The notes: generated by a model from the sequence alone, not told the origin. 64,000 nucleotides of DNA from Parvularcula mediterranea (GCF_013085255.1 NZ_JABFCX010000002.1:558001-622000), one strand, 5' to 3'; shown: positions 11,228 to 20,173, counted from the stretch's first letter. Program-made: numbers and translations.

Positions 11228-11953
11228 ATGAAACTCATGATGTCCGCGGCAGCCGCAGCCGCAACACTGATGGCTTCGGCGCATGCTGCTCCGTTCGTCA
11301 TCGACTTCGAAGGTGCCCCCGAAGGCACCCAGCTGATCGCACCGAACGCTGGCCTTCTGCCGAACGTCGCAACGATCACCGTCAGCAATGCCAATGGCCC
11401 GAACGCGCTGATTATCTTCGACACGACCGAGAACTCAGACGATTCGAACGATCCGGACCTCGTCGACAACCAGAGCGGCGTCTTCACCGGCTTTGACGAT
11501 CCGAGCACCGCTGCCGTCGAGCAGGCGACCTTCGGCAACATCGCCGTCATTGCTGACCAGATGCCGTTCAACCCGGCTGACGATGAGGGTTCGGGCGGCA
11601 CAGTCCTCTTCGAACTCGAGACCGTCTCGACGCTCTTCAGCCTCGACCTCCTCGATTCGAAGTCCGGTACCGTCGAGTTCTTCGACGAGAATGGCGACGA
11701 GATCGCTGGCAGCATGGTCACGCTTCCGAACGTCGATACGACGGACGCGAACTTCCCGAACCTTGCGGCAACCGTGCTCTTCAACGGCGTCAGCGGTATC
11801 TCGGGCGTGAAGTCGTTCCGCATCACGCTCGGCGAGTCCGGCGGCTTCGACAATATCGTCGGCCAGGCCGTTCCGATCCCGGGCGCGCTGCCGCTGTTCG
11901 TTGCAGGCCTTGGCGGCTTTGCTGCCATGCGTCGCCGTCGCGCTGCGAAGTAA
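11228..11953 (+). CDS. Secreted VPxPx-CTERM protein, paralogue of the preceding one
   Basis: A 241-residue exported protein with a signal peptide (MKLMMSAAAAAATLMASAHA) and a C-terminal tripartite sorting tail: QAVPIPGALPLF, a hydrophobic segment FVAGLGGFAAM and RRRRAAK. It resembles the upstream protein in order of motifs (acidic mid-region with NPADDEGSGGTVLFELETV compared with DPDDEARGGSVTFDFTSAV), so the pair is a tandem duplication. Function unknown; likely a cell-surface or matrix protein released or anchored by exosortase-type processing. A strong terminator follows. Confidence 0.8.
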   Translation: MKLMMSAAAAAATLMASAHAAPFVIDFEGAPEGTQLIAPNAGLLPNVATITVSNANGPNALIIFDTTENSDDSNDPDLVDNQSGVFTGFDDPSTAAVEQATFGNIAVIADQMPFNPADDEGSGGTVLFELETVSTLFSLDLLDSKSGTVEFFDENGDEIAGSMVTLPNVDTTDANFPNLAATVLFNGVSGISGVKSFRITLGESGGFDNIVGQAVPIPGALPLFVAGLGGFAAMRRRRAAK

Positions 11954-11975
11954 ATTCGCTCACAGAGCTTTTGGG

Positions 11976-12003
11976 AAAGGCGCCCCGCGGGGCGCCTTTT
12001 TTT
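11976..12003 (+). terminator. Rho-independent terminator
   Basis: Perfect stem AAGGCGCCCC/GGGGCGCCTT with a GC turn and a T7 tail. It ends the second VPxPx-CTERM transcript; its T tail abuts the hisS stop codon from the opposite strand. Confidence 0.9.
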
Positions 12004-13438
12004 ATTGGAGCCGTTCCTTGATCCAGTCGATCATGCGGCCCTCAGCGACGGTTTCCTGACCGGGGCGTTCTTCCGTCCACTGATCGCGGCTCTCGATCGC
12101 TTCGCTGGCTTTCTTGCCGGCGCGAAGGTCCTTGAGGGTGACCTCGTTCTTGGCGATCTCGTCTTCGCCGCAGATAACCGTGATCGGCGCACCGCGCTTG
12201 TCAGCGTAGCGCATCTGGGCCTTCATGCCTGCGCCGCCGAGATAGACCTCCGCCGCGATGCCTTCCTTGCGTAGGGCCTGCGCCATGCGGTGGTAGCGCG
12301 GCATCTCGGAGGTATCGAGGGCGAGGACCACGACAGGGCCGAGGGCTTCGTCGAGGGCTGCTTTGGATTTGAGCGCGGTCAGGAGGCGGCTGACGCCTAC
12401 GGAACATCCGACCGACGGGACTTCCTGCCCCTTGAACCGGGCGATGAGACCGTCATAGCGGCCGCCTGAGCCGACGGAACCGAACTGGACCGTCTGGCCC
12501 TTCTCGTTCTCGACGTCGAAGGTCAGCTCTGCCTCGAAAACCGGGCCGGTATAGTAGTCGAGGCCGCGAATCACGGACGGATCGAGCTTGACCCGGTCGC
12601 TATAGCCAAGCTCGGTCAGTGTAGAGATGATCTGGGTCAGCTCTTCCGTCCCCTCAGCACCCACGGCGTTGGCGGAGAGGGCTTCGGCCATGTCCCCGCC
12701 TTCCATGAAGCGGAGCACGGTGTCGATCTGCGCCGTCTCGAGCTTGGCGCCTTCGGTGTAGTCGCCGCTCTCGTCCTTGCGGCCTTCGCCGAGGAGGAGC
12801 GCGACACCGTCAGCACCAAGACGGTCGTATTTGTCCATCGCCCGAAGGACGGTGCCTGCCTGCCCCTGGTCCTGAGGGTCGAGACCGATGATTTCGAGGA
12901 GCCCTGTCATCACCTTGCGGGAGGAGAGCCTGATCTCGACGTCCTTGTCGTCGACGCCTGCAGCCGAGAGCGCGTCGACGAACATCATGATGATCTCCGC
13001 ATCGGCATGGGGCGCAGGCGCGAAGCAGGCGTCCGCGTCGATCTGGGTGAACTCGCGGAACCGTCCGGGTCCGGGCTTTTCGTTGCGCCAGACGGTGCCC
13101 ACGGCATAGCGGCGATAGGGGCGCGGCAGAGCGTCCATGTTCTCGGCCACGTAGCGCGCCAGCGGCGCGGTCAGGTCATAGCGCAGGGACAGCCACTGGT
13201 CGTCATCATCCTGAAGCGAAAAGACGCCCGCATTCGGGCGGTCCACATCGGGGAGAAACTTGCCCAGCGCATCGGTATATTCGAACGCCGGGGTCGCGAG
13301 CTGGGCGAAGCCGTAGCTCTCATAGACCTTGCCAATCCGCTCGAGCATCAGCCGCTCTGCGATCAGCTCCGCACCGGAGCGATCAGGAAAACCGCGAGCC
13401 TTGCGCGCCTTGGGGCGCTTCACTTTGTTCTTTGCCAT
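12002..13438 (-). CDS. hisS: Histidyl-tRNA synthetase
   Basis: A 478-residue class II aminoacyl-tRNA synthetase charging tRNA-His. The three class II motifs and His-specific signatures are visible: RYDLTAPLARYVAEN, GPGRFREFTQIDAD (motif 2), RGLDYYTGPVFE and GSGGRYDGLIARF, followed by the anticodon-binding domain (about 360-450). A basic N-terminal extension (MAKNKVKRPKARKARGF) precedes the catalytic core. Family relatives include HisZ, but HisZ lacks the full anticodon domain, so HisS is preferred. The ATG at 13438 is followed upstream by a repeat-rich gap. Confidence 0.96.
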   Translation of the reverse strand: MAKNKVKRPKARKARGFPDRSGAELIAERLMLERIGKVYESYGFAQLATPAFEYTDALGKFLPDVDRPNAGVFSLQDDDDQWLSLRYDLTAPLARYVAENMDALPRPYRRYAVGTVWRNEKPGPGRFREFTQIDADACFAPAPHADAEIIMMFVDALSAAGVDDKDVEIRLSSRKVMTGLLEIIGLDPQDQGQAGTVLRAMDKYDRLGADGVALLLGEGRKDESGDYTEGAKLETAQIDTVLRFMEGGDMAEALSANAVGAEGTEELTQIISTLTELGYSDRVKLDPSVIRGLDYYTGPVFEAELTFDVENEKGQTVQFGSVGSGGRYDGLIARFKGQEVPSVGCSVGVSRLLTALKSKAALDEALGPVVVLALDTSEMPRYHRMAQALRKEGIAAEVYLGGAGMKAQMRYADKRGAPITVICGEDEIAKNEVTLKDLRAGKKASEAIESRDQWTEERPGQETVAEGRMIDWIKERLQ

Positions 13439-13484
13439 GGGCGCGCGATAGCGATGTGGGAGGGGGTTGTGAAGGTGGGAAGCT

Positions 13485-13615
13485 AGCGCTCCCCTCTCCC
13501 GGTTGCGGGAGAGGGGCCGGGGGTGAGGGCGATCAGGCGTAGAAAGTAGAAGGCCCTCACCTGAAGCCTGACCTTGTCAGCCTTCGACCTCTCCCCGAGG
13601 GAGAGGTGAAGCGCT
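13485..13615. repeat. Extragenic palindromic repeat cluster (REP-like)
   Basis: Between hisS and flgI lie three palindromes in a row: CCCCTCTCCC/GGGAGAGGGG (13491-13516, perfect 10-bp stem), GGGTGAGGGC/GGCCCTCACC (13521-13561), and CCTCTCCC-CGA-GGGAGAGG (13588-13606). AGCGCT occurs at both outer edges. The last palindrome recurs at 53155-53172 almost unchanged, so this is a dispersed family. Confidence 0.75.
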
Positions 13616-13620
13616 CCAAA

Positions 13621-14709
13621 CTACTGCACCACGATCTCAGCGTGGAGAGCACCGGCAGCCTTCAAGGCTTCGAAGATCTCGATCATGTCCTGGGGCGGTA
13701 CGTCGAGGGCGTTGAGCCCCTCAACAAGGTCCTGAAGTGAGGCCCCGGCTTCGAGCGCAGTGACGTCGCCGGGCACCCCTTCGCTCACAGCGATGGAAGT
13801 GCGCGGCAGGACAACTGTGTTCCCATCAGCGAAGGGACCGGGCTGGCTCGCCACGGGGGTCTCGGCCACGCGGATGGTCAGCGCGCCCTGCGCTACCGCG
13901 ACGGGAGCGATGCGGACATTCTCACCGAGGACGATGGTGCCTGACCGCTGGTCGATCACGACGCGGGCCTTCCTCGCAGGGGTGAGAAACGTGCCCTCGA
14001 TGGCGGCGATGAGCTGAGGCGCGGAAAGCCCCGTCCGGCGGGTATCGATTTCCACCGTGCCTGCATCGGTCATCACGACCCCTGCCCCGAGGCTCGACTG
14101 CAAGGTCGCTTCGATCCGGCGGGCAGTTGTGAAATCGGGGTCGCGCAGGGCGAGGCGGATCACTTTCATATCCGCAAAGCGGAAACCCACCTCCGCCTCG
14201 ACCCGCGCTCCCCCAGCAATCGTGCCTAACGTGGGAGAGCCCTGAGACGCAGAACCCGCCGCACCCTGAACATCAAAACCCCCGACTGCCAGGGGGCCTT
14301 GCGCCACGGCGTAGACACGATTGTCAGCACCAAGAAGGGGCGTCATGACGAGCAACCCTCCCTGAAGGCTTTCGGCGTCACCGATGGAACTGACGGCGAC
14401 GTCGATACGGCTCCCAGCCCTTGAAAAGGGAGGGAGGGTCGCCGTCACGATGACGGCGGCAACATTATCCGGCCTGAAGGTCTCATCCTGCATGTTGACC
14501 CCCAAGCGTTCGAGGAGGCTGATAAGGGCCTCTTCCGTGTAGGGAGCGTTCCTTAGACTGTCGCCGGAGCCATTGAGGCCCACGACGATGCCGTAGCCGA
14601 TCAGGTCGTTACCTCTTACCCCCTCGACATCGACAAGGTCCTTGAGGCGAACGGCCTGGCCCCAGGCCTGCCCGCAGAGGAGGATGAGGATGAGAGCTAT
14701 GCGGATCAT
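13621..14709 (-). CDS. flgI: Flagellar P-ring protein FlgI
   Basis: A 362-residue periplasmic protein that forms the P ring around the rod in the peptidoglycan layer. It has a signal peptide (MIRIALILILLCGQAWGQA) followed by the FlgI signature VRLKDLVDVEGVRGNDLIGYGIVVGLNGSGD, and further typical blocks such as NVAAVIVTATLPPFSRAGSR and IDVAVSSIGDAESLQGG. Length fits the family. Its ATG overlaps the flgL stop (ATGA), so it is the last gene of flgE-flgK-flgL-flgI. Confidence 0.97.
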   Translation of the reverse strand: MIRIALILILLCGQAWGQAVRLKDLVDVEGVRGNDLIGYGIVVGLNGSGDSLRNAPYTEEALISLLERLGVNMQDETFRPDNVAAVIVTATLPPFSRAGSRIDVAVSSIGDAESLQGGLLVMTPLLGADNRVYAVAQGPLAVGGFDVQGAAGSASQGSPTLGTIAGGARVEAEVGFRFADMKVIRLALRDPDFTTARRIEATLQSSLGAGVVMTDAGTVEIDTRRTGLSAPQLIAAIEGTFLTPARKARVVIDQRSGTIVLGENVRIAPVAVAQGALTIRVAETPVASQPGPFADGNTVVLPRTSIAVSEGVPGDVTALEAGASLQDLVEGLNALDVPPQDMIEIFEALKAAGALHAEIVVQ

Positions 14710-15698
14710 CTGAGGAAGTTCGTGAGCCTGAGCGAGCTGAGGCGGCTGGTGACGGTGTAGGCAGCTTGCAGGCGGGCCTCGAGGGACTGAGTCTCGGACG
14801 CCGCCTCGAAGGGATCGCGCCCAAGGGCGCTTTCGATCCGGCTGATGGCTAGTCCTTCAAGGCGAGAGAGCCGTTCCCCTTCCCGCTCAATGGAAGAGAG
14901 CGCTAGGCCGAGGCCTGCTTCTTCGGTGATAATGTCTTCGCGCGCTGTCTGGATGATATCCGAGCCTCCTGCGAGGAGAGTGCGTTGATCCGCTGTCGGA
15001 GCGTCCTCGTTGAGAGCGATCATGGCGAGGCCCTTGAAGAGGAGCCGGAAACCTTCGTCTCCTGCTGATGGGAGGCCGGTAATCGAGCTGTCATCGCTCA
15101 ATTGCTGGGAGGCGATGCGGTCGCCGCCAGCGTAGAGCGAGGTGTCGAAGGCTCCGCCCGGCGCGAGGACGGTGTCGATTGCAGCTTCGATGCTCACTGC
15201 GTTCACGGGACCGGTGACGGCGGCGCGGATCGTTGTCAGGAAGTCATCAGCAGACGGCATGACCCGCCCGGTGCCGAGGTCTCCGCCAAAGATAGAGCGA
15301 CCGCCGAACCTTGCGTCGAGGGCACCGAAGATCCCCCCGAGGGCGGTCTTGGCTTCTGTCGCGGCGAAGGTATCGGCATCGACGCCGAGGCTGATCTCAC
15401 CGACGCCGCGGGCGATGAGCGCGACGTTCTCGGAAAGCTCGCTGATCGTGCGGAGTGAAGAGCTGGCGACCTCGTACCGCCCTTCGAGGAGGGTCAGGCG
15501 CGCCCTCGCACTTTCGGAGGCATCGAGGAAGGACTGAGCCCGCAGGAGGGGCTGCTGGTCACCGCGCACGGCGCCGAGGCTGTCCTCTTTACGGCCGGTG
15601 ACCATCTCATTGGCTGCACGGTCGAGATCCTTGCGGAGCTGGCTGATCCGGCTACTGAAGGTCGACTGGAAAAAGGCGTCGGGGGATTGGATGAGCAT
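14706..15698 (-). CDS. flgL: Flagellar hook-filament junction protein FlgL
   Basis: A 330-residue protein (HAP3) linking hook-associated protein FlgK to the filament. The N-terminal coiled region (FSSRISQLRKDLDRAANEM) and the C-terminal helix (LEARLQAAYTVTSRLSSLRL) give the flagellin-like D0/D1 pattern; the short central domain and position directly after flgK identify it. Start ATG at 15698 abuts the flgK stop. It shares little sequence with E. coli FlgL outside the ends, as expected for this family. Confidence 0.9.
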   Translation of the reverse strand: MLIQSPDAFFQSTFSSRISQLRKDLDRAANEMVTGRKEDSLGAVRGDQQPLLRAQSFLDASESARARLTLLEGRYEVASSSLRTISELSENVALIARGVGEISLGVDADTFAATEAKTALGGIFGALDARFGGRSIFGGDLGTGRVMPSADDFLTTIRAAVTGPVNAVSIEAAIDTVLAPGGAFDTSLYAGGDRIASQQLSDDSSITGLPSAGDEGFRLLFKGLAMIALNEDAPTADQRTLLAGGSDIIQTAREDIITEEAGLGLALSSIEREGERLSRLEGLAISRIESALGRDPFEAASETQSLEARLQAAYTVTSRLSSLRLTNFLR

Positions 15699-17105
15699 CT
15701 AGATCTCCAGGAGCTGGGCGAGCATGTCGTCTGCCGTCTGAATGACCCGGGCGTTGGCGGCGAAGGCCTGCTCCACGAGGAGGAGGTCCTGAAGCTCGCG
15801 ATCGGTGTCCACGGCGGTGAGGCGGTTGATCTCGCTTTCGAGGGTGACCGTAGCGCTTTCAGAGGACGCGGCGATGTTCTGGGCTCGGAAGGCATCGGTG
15901 CCAAAGCGCGAGGAGACGGCGCCGACCGTATCGATGAAGCTGAGGCTGCTCGCAGTGCCCGTCGCTGTGGTCAGAACGCGCTGTTCGGAGAGGAAGGCTT
16001 CAAGGTCTGCAAGGACTCCCTGCCCCCCTTCGGGGCCGGGCGCGGTCGCGCCCATGCCTTCCCGCAGGCGGTAGAGCTCTCCGCCCTGGGCTGGGTCGCC
16101 GAGCAGGTTGACCGTGATAAGCTGCGCGGCACTGCTCGTTCCTGCGCCGAGGACGAAGAGGCCTTCAGTAGACGTCGTGTCGGCATCCGCCGAACGCTCC
16201 GTCAGCTGACGGGCGAGCGCGTCTATGCGGTTCGCCGCATCGGTGGCGAGGACGTCCCTCACAGCGAACGATGCGGCGAGGCTGCCTCCCCTGATCCCCT
16301 GCACACCGCCTGGCGTCACGTCGAAGCCGTCGACTTTCAGGCCCGAGAAATCGCCATTGGCGAAGCTGAGGGAGAAGCTGGCGGAGCCCGAAGGGGTGAA
16401 ATCGACCGTCTTCGGTTCTTCGCCGAGGAGGAGGACACCATTCCCGGTACGGATGGTCACGGCCTCGCCATAGCTGCCGGTCACGTTGATATCGAGCATG
16501 GCGCCGATTTCGAGGACCAGCGCGCGCTGGCGCTCGGCCACCGCATCGAGCTCGACGCCTTTCGGTCGCCGTGCTTCTTGATTGAGCGTGTCGAGTTCGG
16601 AAAGCGCAGCGTTGAGACGCTCGACATCGCTGGCGATCTGTCGGTCTGCGGAGAGCCTTGCGTCCTGGATCTGGGTGTCGATCCTCGCGAAGGTCTCCGT
16701 CACGTCCTGCGCCGCGCGGAGCAAGCCCTGCTGGGCTGCCCCGCTTTCGGGCGAGAGGCGCAGGTCGCTCAAGGCTTCCTCGAACCGGGCGATGGCCGGA
16801 TAGAGACCGTCAGCATCTCCCACTTCGCCGAAGCTTTCGAAGATGGCGCGGAGGGCATCGGCACGCCCGAGGTCAGCAGCTTCGCGCCCCAGCGAGGAGA
16901 TGAGCTGCCGCTCCTGCACCTCGGCAGAAGCCCGCTCGATACCCGTGGCGCGGACGCCACCAGGGACCACGGCTTCGCTCAAGACGGAGCGGCGGGTGAA
17001 GCCGACCGTACCGGCATTGGCGATGTTGAAGCTCAGCACTTCTGCCCTGAGGGACGCCATCGAGAGGCCCGACAGGCTGTTCGAGAGTGTTGCCGCGAAG
17101 CTCAT
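15699..17105 (-). CDS. flgK: Flagellar hook-associated protein FlgK
   Basis: A 468-residue HAP1, the first junction zone protein. The N-terminus (LSNSLSGLSMASLRAEVLSF, NIANAGTVGFTRRSVLSE) is the rod/hook-type D0 signature, and the C-terminus (LLVEQAFAANARVIQTADDM) is the matching D0 helix. Length is near that of E. coli FlgK (547), with a smaller central domain. It follows flgE and precedes flgL in the same direction with small gaps. Confidence 0.93.
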   Translation of the reverse strand: MSFAATLSNSLSGLSMASLRAEVLSFNIANAGTVGFTRRSVLSEAVVPGGVRATGIERASAEVQERQLISSLGREAADLGRADALRAIFESFGEVGDADGLYPAIARFEEALSDLRLSPESGAAQQGLLRAAQDVTETFARIDTQIQDARLSADRQIASDVERLNAALSELDTLNQEARRPKGVELDAVAERQRALVLEIGAMLDINVTGSYGEAVTIRTGNGVLLLGEEPKTVDFTPSGSASFSLSFANGDFSGLKVDGFDVTPGGVQGIRGGSLAASFAVRDVLATDAANRIDALARQLTERSADADTTSTEGLFVLGAGTSSAAQLITVNLLGDPAQGGELYRLREGMGATAPGPEGGQGVLADLEAFLSEQRVLTTATGTASSLSFIDTVGAVSSRFGTDAFRAQNIAASSESATVTLESEINRLTAVDTDRELQDLLLVEQAFAANARVIQTADDMLAQLLEI

Positions 17106-17127
17106 GGTCTATCGCTTTCCCCTGGCG

Positions 17128-18438
17128 TCAGCGCAGGATGTTGGTCGTTTCCTGGAGCATCTCGTCGACGGTCCGGATCACATTGGCGTTGGAGGCGTAG
17201 GCCCTCTGCGTACGGATGAGGTCCGTCAGTTCCGTCCCGAGGTCGGTCGTCGACTCCGCGAGTGCGAAGCCGACGATCGCCCCGGTGCCTCCGTCCCCGG
17301 CGTCCTGGAGGAAGAGGTCACCTGACTCTTGGCTGATCTTGAAGCTCTGATTGTCCGAAGCGACCAGGCCGTCAGGGTTCGGAACGTCTGCGACCGGGAT
17401 CTGGTAGAGAAAGCGGCGGAAGCCTGTCTCGTAGATCGCTTCGAGGCGGCCTGCTTCATCAATCTCGACCCGCGCGAAGTCACCTGCCGGCGCGCCGTTG
17501 CGGATCACATTGATCGGGCGGAAGGCTTCGGAGAACTGGCTGATGCTCCCTGCCTGTCCGGGGATACCGATATTGATGGAGAGGTCATTGCCTGCGTCGA
17601 GCCAGGTGATCCCCACCTGCCCCGTGGCGATGTCATAGGTCGCGCCGCCCGACGCGATCACCGAATTGATCGTGCCGCCGCCGGGGTTCGTGTCGTTGAA
17701 GCTCAGATTGAGTTGGCCAACCGATGCGGGAGGGGTCTGGCTCTGGTCGACGAGGTCCACCTGCCATTGGTTCGAGAAGCCTGTCGCAGGGACGATCGGC
17801 GTAAAGACGGCATTGATCGTCTGCACACGGCCGAGATTGTCGAAGGCCTCGATGGGGAGCGTGTAGGGATCGCCGCTCTCCCCTGCTCCGGTCGCGCCTG
17901 CGGGCAGGTTGATGCCGAGGCCCACCTGCGTGGTCGGCTCGGCGGCCAGCTCTGTGGTGTTAATGTTCACAGGGACGAGGTCGATGCCTGATCGCCGCGA
18001 GACATTGCCGACCGACCCGTCGGGGTTCGCTGGCCAGCCGAGGAGCGCGGCGCCCCCGGGGGTCACGAGAAAGCCGCGCTCATCGCTCCGGAACGAGCCA
18101 GTGGCGGTCAGGATCAGGGGCCGCTCGCCCGGCTGGTCGAAGATGTTGATGTCCTGGGTGGTGGGCAGGAAGCCCTTGCCGGCGAGCGCGATGTCCGTGC
18201 TGCGGCCCGTGGAGAAGAGCGCGCCCTGCTCCCCTGCGAGGCGAGCGGTCTCGACCCGGACGCCGCCCGCCGCGAAGGCTGCCGGGTTGTCGGCGAGGAC
18301 CATGCTGAAAAAGTCAGCAGTCGCCCTTTTATAGCCCACCGTGCCTGAGTTCGCGACATTGTCGGAGATCGCCGCCAGCTTGGTCGCGTTCACCGACAGG
18401 CCCATCACGCCTGCATTGAGAGAGGAAGAAATCGTCAT
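17128..18438 (-). CDS. flgE: Flagellar hook protein FlgE
   Basis: A 436-residue hook subunit. It starts MTISSSLNAGVMGLSVNATK, contains the D0 motif ISDNVANSGTVGYKRATADF, and ends with LTDLIRTQRAYASNANVIRT, the conserved C-terminal rod/hook signature. I chose ATG 18438 because AGGAG lies nine bases upstream; the alternative at 18447 is TTG. It heads the flgE-flgK-flgL-flgI unit, and a perfect CtrA-type box lies 47-61 bases upstream of its start. Confidence 0.95.
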   Translation of the reverse strand: MTISSSLNAGVMGLSVNATKLAAISDNVANSGTVGYKRATADFFSMVLADNPAAFAAGGVRVETARLAGEQGALFSTGRSTDIALAGKGFLPTTQDINIFDQPGERPLILTATGSFRSDERGFLVTPGGAALLGWPANPDGSVGNVSRRSGIDLVPVNINTTELAAEPTTQVGLGINLPAGATGAGESGDPYTLPIEAFDNLGRVQTINAVFTPIVPATGFSNQWQVDLVDQSQTPPASVGQLNLSFNDTNPGGGTINSVIASGGATYDIATGQVGITWLDAGNDLSINIGIPGQAGSISQFSEAFRPINVIRNGAPAGDFARVEIDEAGRLEAIYETGFRRFLYQIPVADVPNPDGLVASDNQSFKISQESGDLFLQDAGDGGTGAIVGFALAESTTDLGTELTDLIRTQRAYASNANVIRTVDEMLQETTNILR

Positions 18439-18484
18439 GCCCGTCAACTCCTGGATAACTACCAGAGGTTGTAGGGCTTTGTGG

Positions 18485-18499
18485 TTAACGGGCGTTTAA
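18485..18499 (-). promoter_or_regulatory. CtrA-type box upstream of flgE (TTAA-N7-TTAA)
   Basis: Exact match to the CtrA consensus TTAA-N7-TTAA, palindromic in its half sites. It overlaps the motB stop codon and lies 47-61 bases before the flgE ATG. Binding is inferred from Caulobacter. Confidence 0.6.
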
Positions 18500-19246
18500 A
18501 GGCAACCCTTCTGGGTTGAGAAGAATGAAGCTGATGCGTCGGTTTTGCGGGGCGGAGGCATCTTTATTTAGCGGCAGGCGATCCGCATGCCCCGTGACCT
18601 CGAAGAAGGCCCGGTCGCTGAGACCCTTTTGTGTCGCTAGCCGACGGGCCGCATGCGCCCTGTCAGATGACAGCTCCCAATTGCCGTAATCTTCGCGGGA
18701 GAACTGCAAGTCATCCGTATGCCCGACGACCTTGATGCGGCGACCGCTGTCCGCCAGCACCGGGACGATCAGGTCGAGAATGCGCTCCAGTCGCGGGGTC
18801 ACCCCTGCATTGCCGAGGTCGAACACCGCCTTGTCGTCGGTGTCCATCAGATCGACCACGACGCCTTCGGGAGCGAGGGTGAGCTTGACCGCATCGTCAA
18901 CAGCAGTGCCGCTCAGGACGTCCTCGATCTCTCGCAGGAGTACCTGGTCGCTTGCCTGAACGCCGCCGCGATTGTCGGTGGCAAGGCTCTCGGTGGTGAA
19001 GACGCTGTCGCCGTTCAGGAGGTCATTGCCGCCCCCCGACGTGGGGCTGATCGGAATGGACGGATTGAAGTAATCCGCGATCCCCCGGCGCTGGCTTTCC
19101 GTCGTCGCACCAAGGATCCAGAGCAGCATGAAGAACGCCATCATGGACGTCACGAAGTCGGCGTAGGCGACCTTCCAAGCACCACCATGGTGATCGTCAT
19201 GCTCCACGGACCTCCCGCGGCGGATGATAGGTTGGGTCTCGGCCAT
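18485..19246 (-). CDS. motB: Flagellar motor stator protein MotB
   Basis: A 253-residue stator subunit that anchors the proton channel to peptidoglycan. One N-terminal membrane helix (VAYADFVTSMMAFFMLLWIL) contains the conserved Asp of the ion path; the OmpA-like peptidoglycan-binding domain follows (VVGHTDDLQ, WELSSDRAHAARRL, NRRISFILL). I start at ATG 19246; the further upstream candidate at 19285 is TTG. Its partner motA lies 13 kb away at the other end of the cluster. The gene is divergent from the FliM-like gene. Confidence 0.94.
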   Translation of the reverse strand: MAETQPIIRRGRSVEHDDHHGGAWKVAYADFVTSMMAFFMLLWILGATTESQRRGIADYFNPSIPISPTSGGGNDLLNGDSVFTTESLATDNRGGVQASDQVLLREIEDVLSGTAVDDAVKLTLAPEGVVVDLMDTDDKAVFDLGNAGVTPRLERILDLIVPVLADSGRRIKVVGHTDDLQFSREDYGNWELSSDRAHAARRLATQKGLSDRAFFEVTGHADRLPLNKDASAPQNRRISFILLNPEGLPLNAR

Positions 19247-19292
19247 GTCAGGGGGTCCATCGCGACTACCGGTTGCATGTATCAACCCGCCG

Positions 19293-19307
19293 TAAAGCTT
19301 CCTTTAA
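19293..19307. promoter_or_regulatory. CtrA-like box between motB and FliM-like gene
   Basis: TAAA-N7-TTAA, one mismatch from the CtrA consensus, in the 84-base gap between the divergent motB and the FliM-like gene. It could serve either direction. Confidence 0.4.
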
Positions 19308-19330
19308 CGCCTTATGGTTGTATTGCTTCC

Positions 19331-20173
19331 ATGGCCAGAACCCTCGCGATCACCGACCTCATTGATGCCCAAAGGCAGGGCGTTCCGCAGACGGAGGAGA
19401 CGAGCGCCCTCTCACGAGAGACGCTCGACAGCCTGCCAAGATGGAATGCGCTGGCGGCGGAGATTGGGGAGCAGTTCTCGGATCTTCTCTGCGAGAAGGT
19501 GGTCGGCGCTGTTGAGCTCTCCATGATGAGCGAGCGCGAATGGCGCAAATCGTCGGAGAAACCGGGCCTCATTGTCACCGCGAGGCGCCTGACTGTCCGT
19601 ATACCCGAGGCGAAGGCAAGGCTTCTCACGGACCGGTTGCTCCGGGACCCGCAGAGCGAGGATGAGCCATCTGTTGATGGCTTTGATGCCCTTAGCCTCG
19701 CTCCCCTCCTCACGGTCATCCTTGACGGGATCCGTAGGGCCTTCGGAATTGCCCTGCCGATGCCTGATCTCAAACAGCCGCAGTTCCGCTGGCCACTGGA
19801 GCCGCCGAACCCTGCCAAGCGGATCCTGGCTGAGTTCCAGCTGTCCCTTCAGGACGGCAAGCAGGTCCCGCTCCAGCTGCTCCTCCCCGCCGATGCGACG
19901 AACGCCATGAAGCCCAAGGAAACAGGCGCCGTAGAGACGCGGCATCTCCATATCGGCTTACCGGTTGAGGCTGTCCTTGGCCGCTGGACAGCGACCGCGC
20001 GGGAGGTTGCGGCACTGGAGCCCGGGATGAGCCTTCCTATACCTGGAGCCAACCTCGACGCCATTGAGATCGCCATTCCGTGTGCCGATCAAGCCGTTTC
20101 TGTTGGCTCAGGAAAGCTCGTGACATCGCGGAATCGCCATTCAATCGAAATCGTTTCAGCCCCTTCGGCGTAG
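19331..20173 (+). CDS. SpoA-domain flagellar switch protein, FliM-like
   Basis: A 280-residue protein whose C-terminal quarter (about 205-278: LHIGLPVEAVLGRWTATARE, SLPIPGANLDAIEIAIPC) has the FliM/FliN SpoA fold. The middle region may be a reduced CheC-like domain. A canonical FliM of about 330 residues begins with an LSQxEIDALL CheY-P-binding peptide; here the N-terminus is MARTLAITDLIDAQRQGVPQ, and I see no such peptide. The gene is on the + strand between motB and flhB, opposite to its flagellar neighbours, and overlaps the flhB end by 18 bases. Best read as a C-ring component (FliM variant). A type III secretion-like SctQ is less likely in this context. Confidence 0.7.
   Translation: MARTLAITDLIDAQRQGVPQTEETSALSRETLDSLPRWNALAAEIGEQFSDLLCEKVVGAVELSMMSEREWRKSSEKPGLIVTARRLTVRIPEAKARLLTDRLLRDPQSEDEPSVDGFDALSLAPLLTVILDGIRRAFGIALPMPDLKQPQFRWPLEPPNPAKRILAEFQLSLQDGKQVPLQLLLPADATNAMKPKETGAVETRHLHIGLPVEAVLGRWTATAREVAALEPGMSLPIPGANLDAIEIAIPCADQAVSVGSGKLVTSRNRHSIEIVSAPSA

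Noticed and set aside
18719-19330. In-frame N-terminal extension of the FliM-like gene over motB
   Set aside because: It runs antisense through the whole motB gene; the SpoA protein has a natural ATG at 19331.
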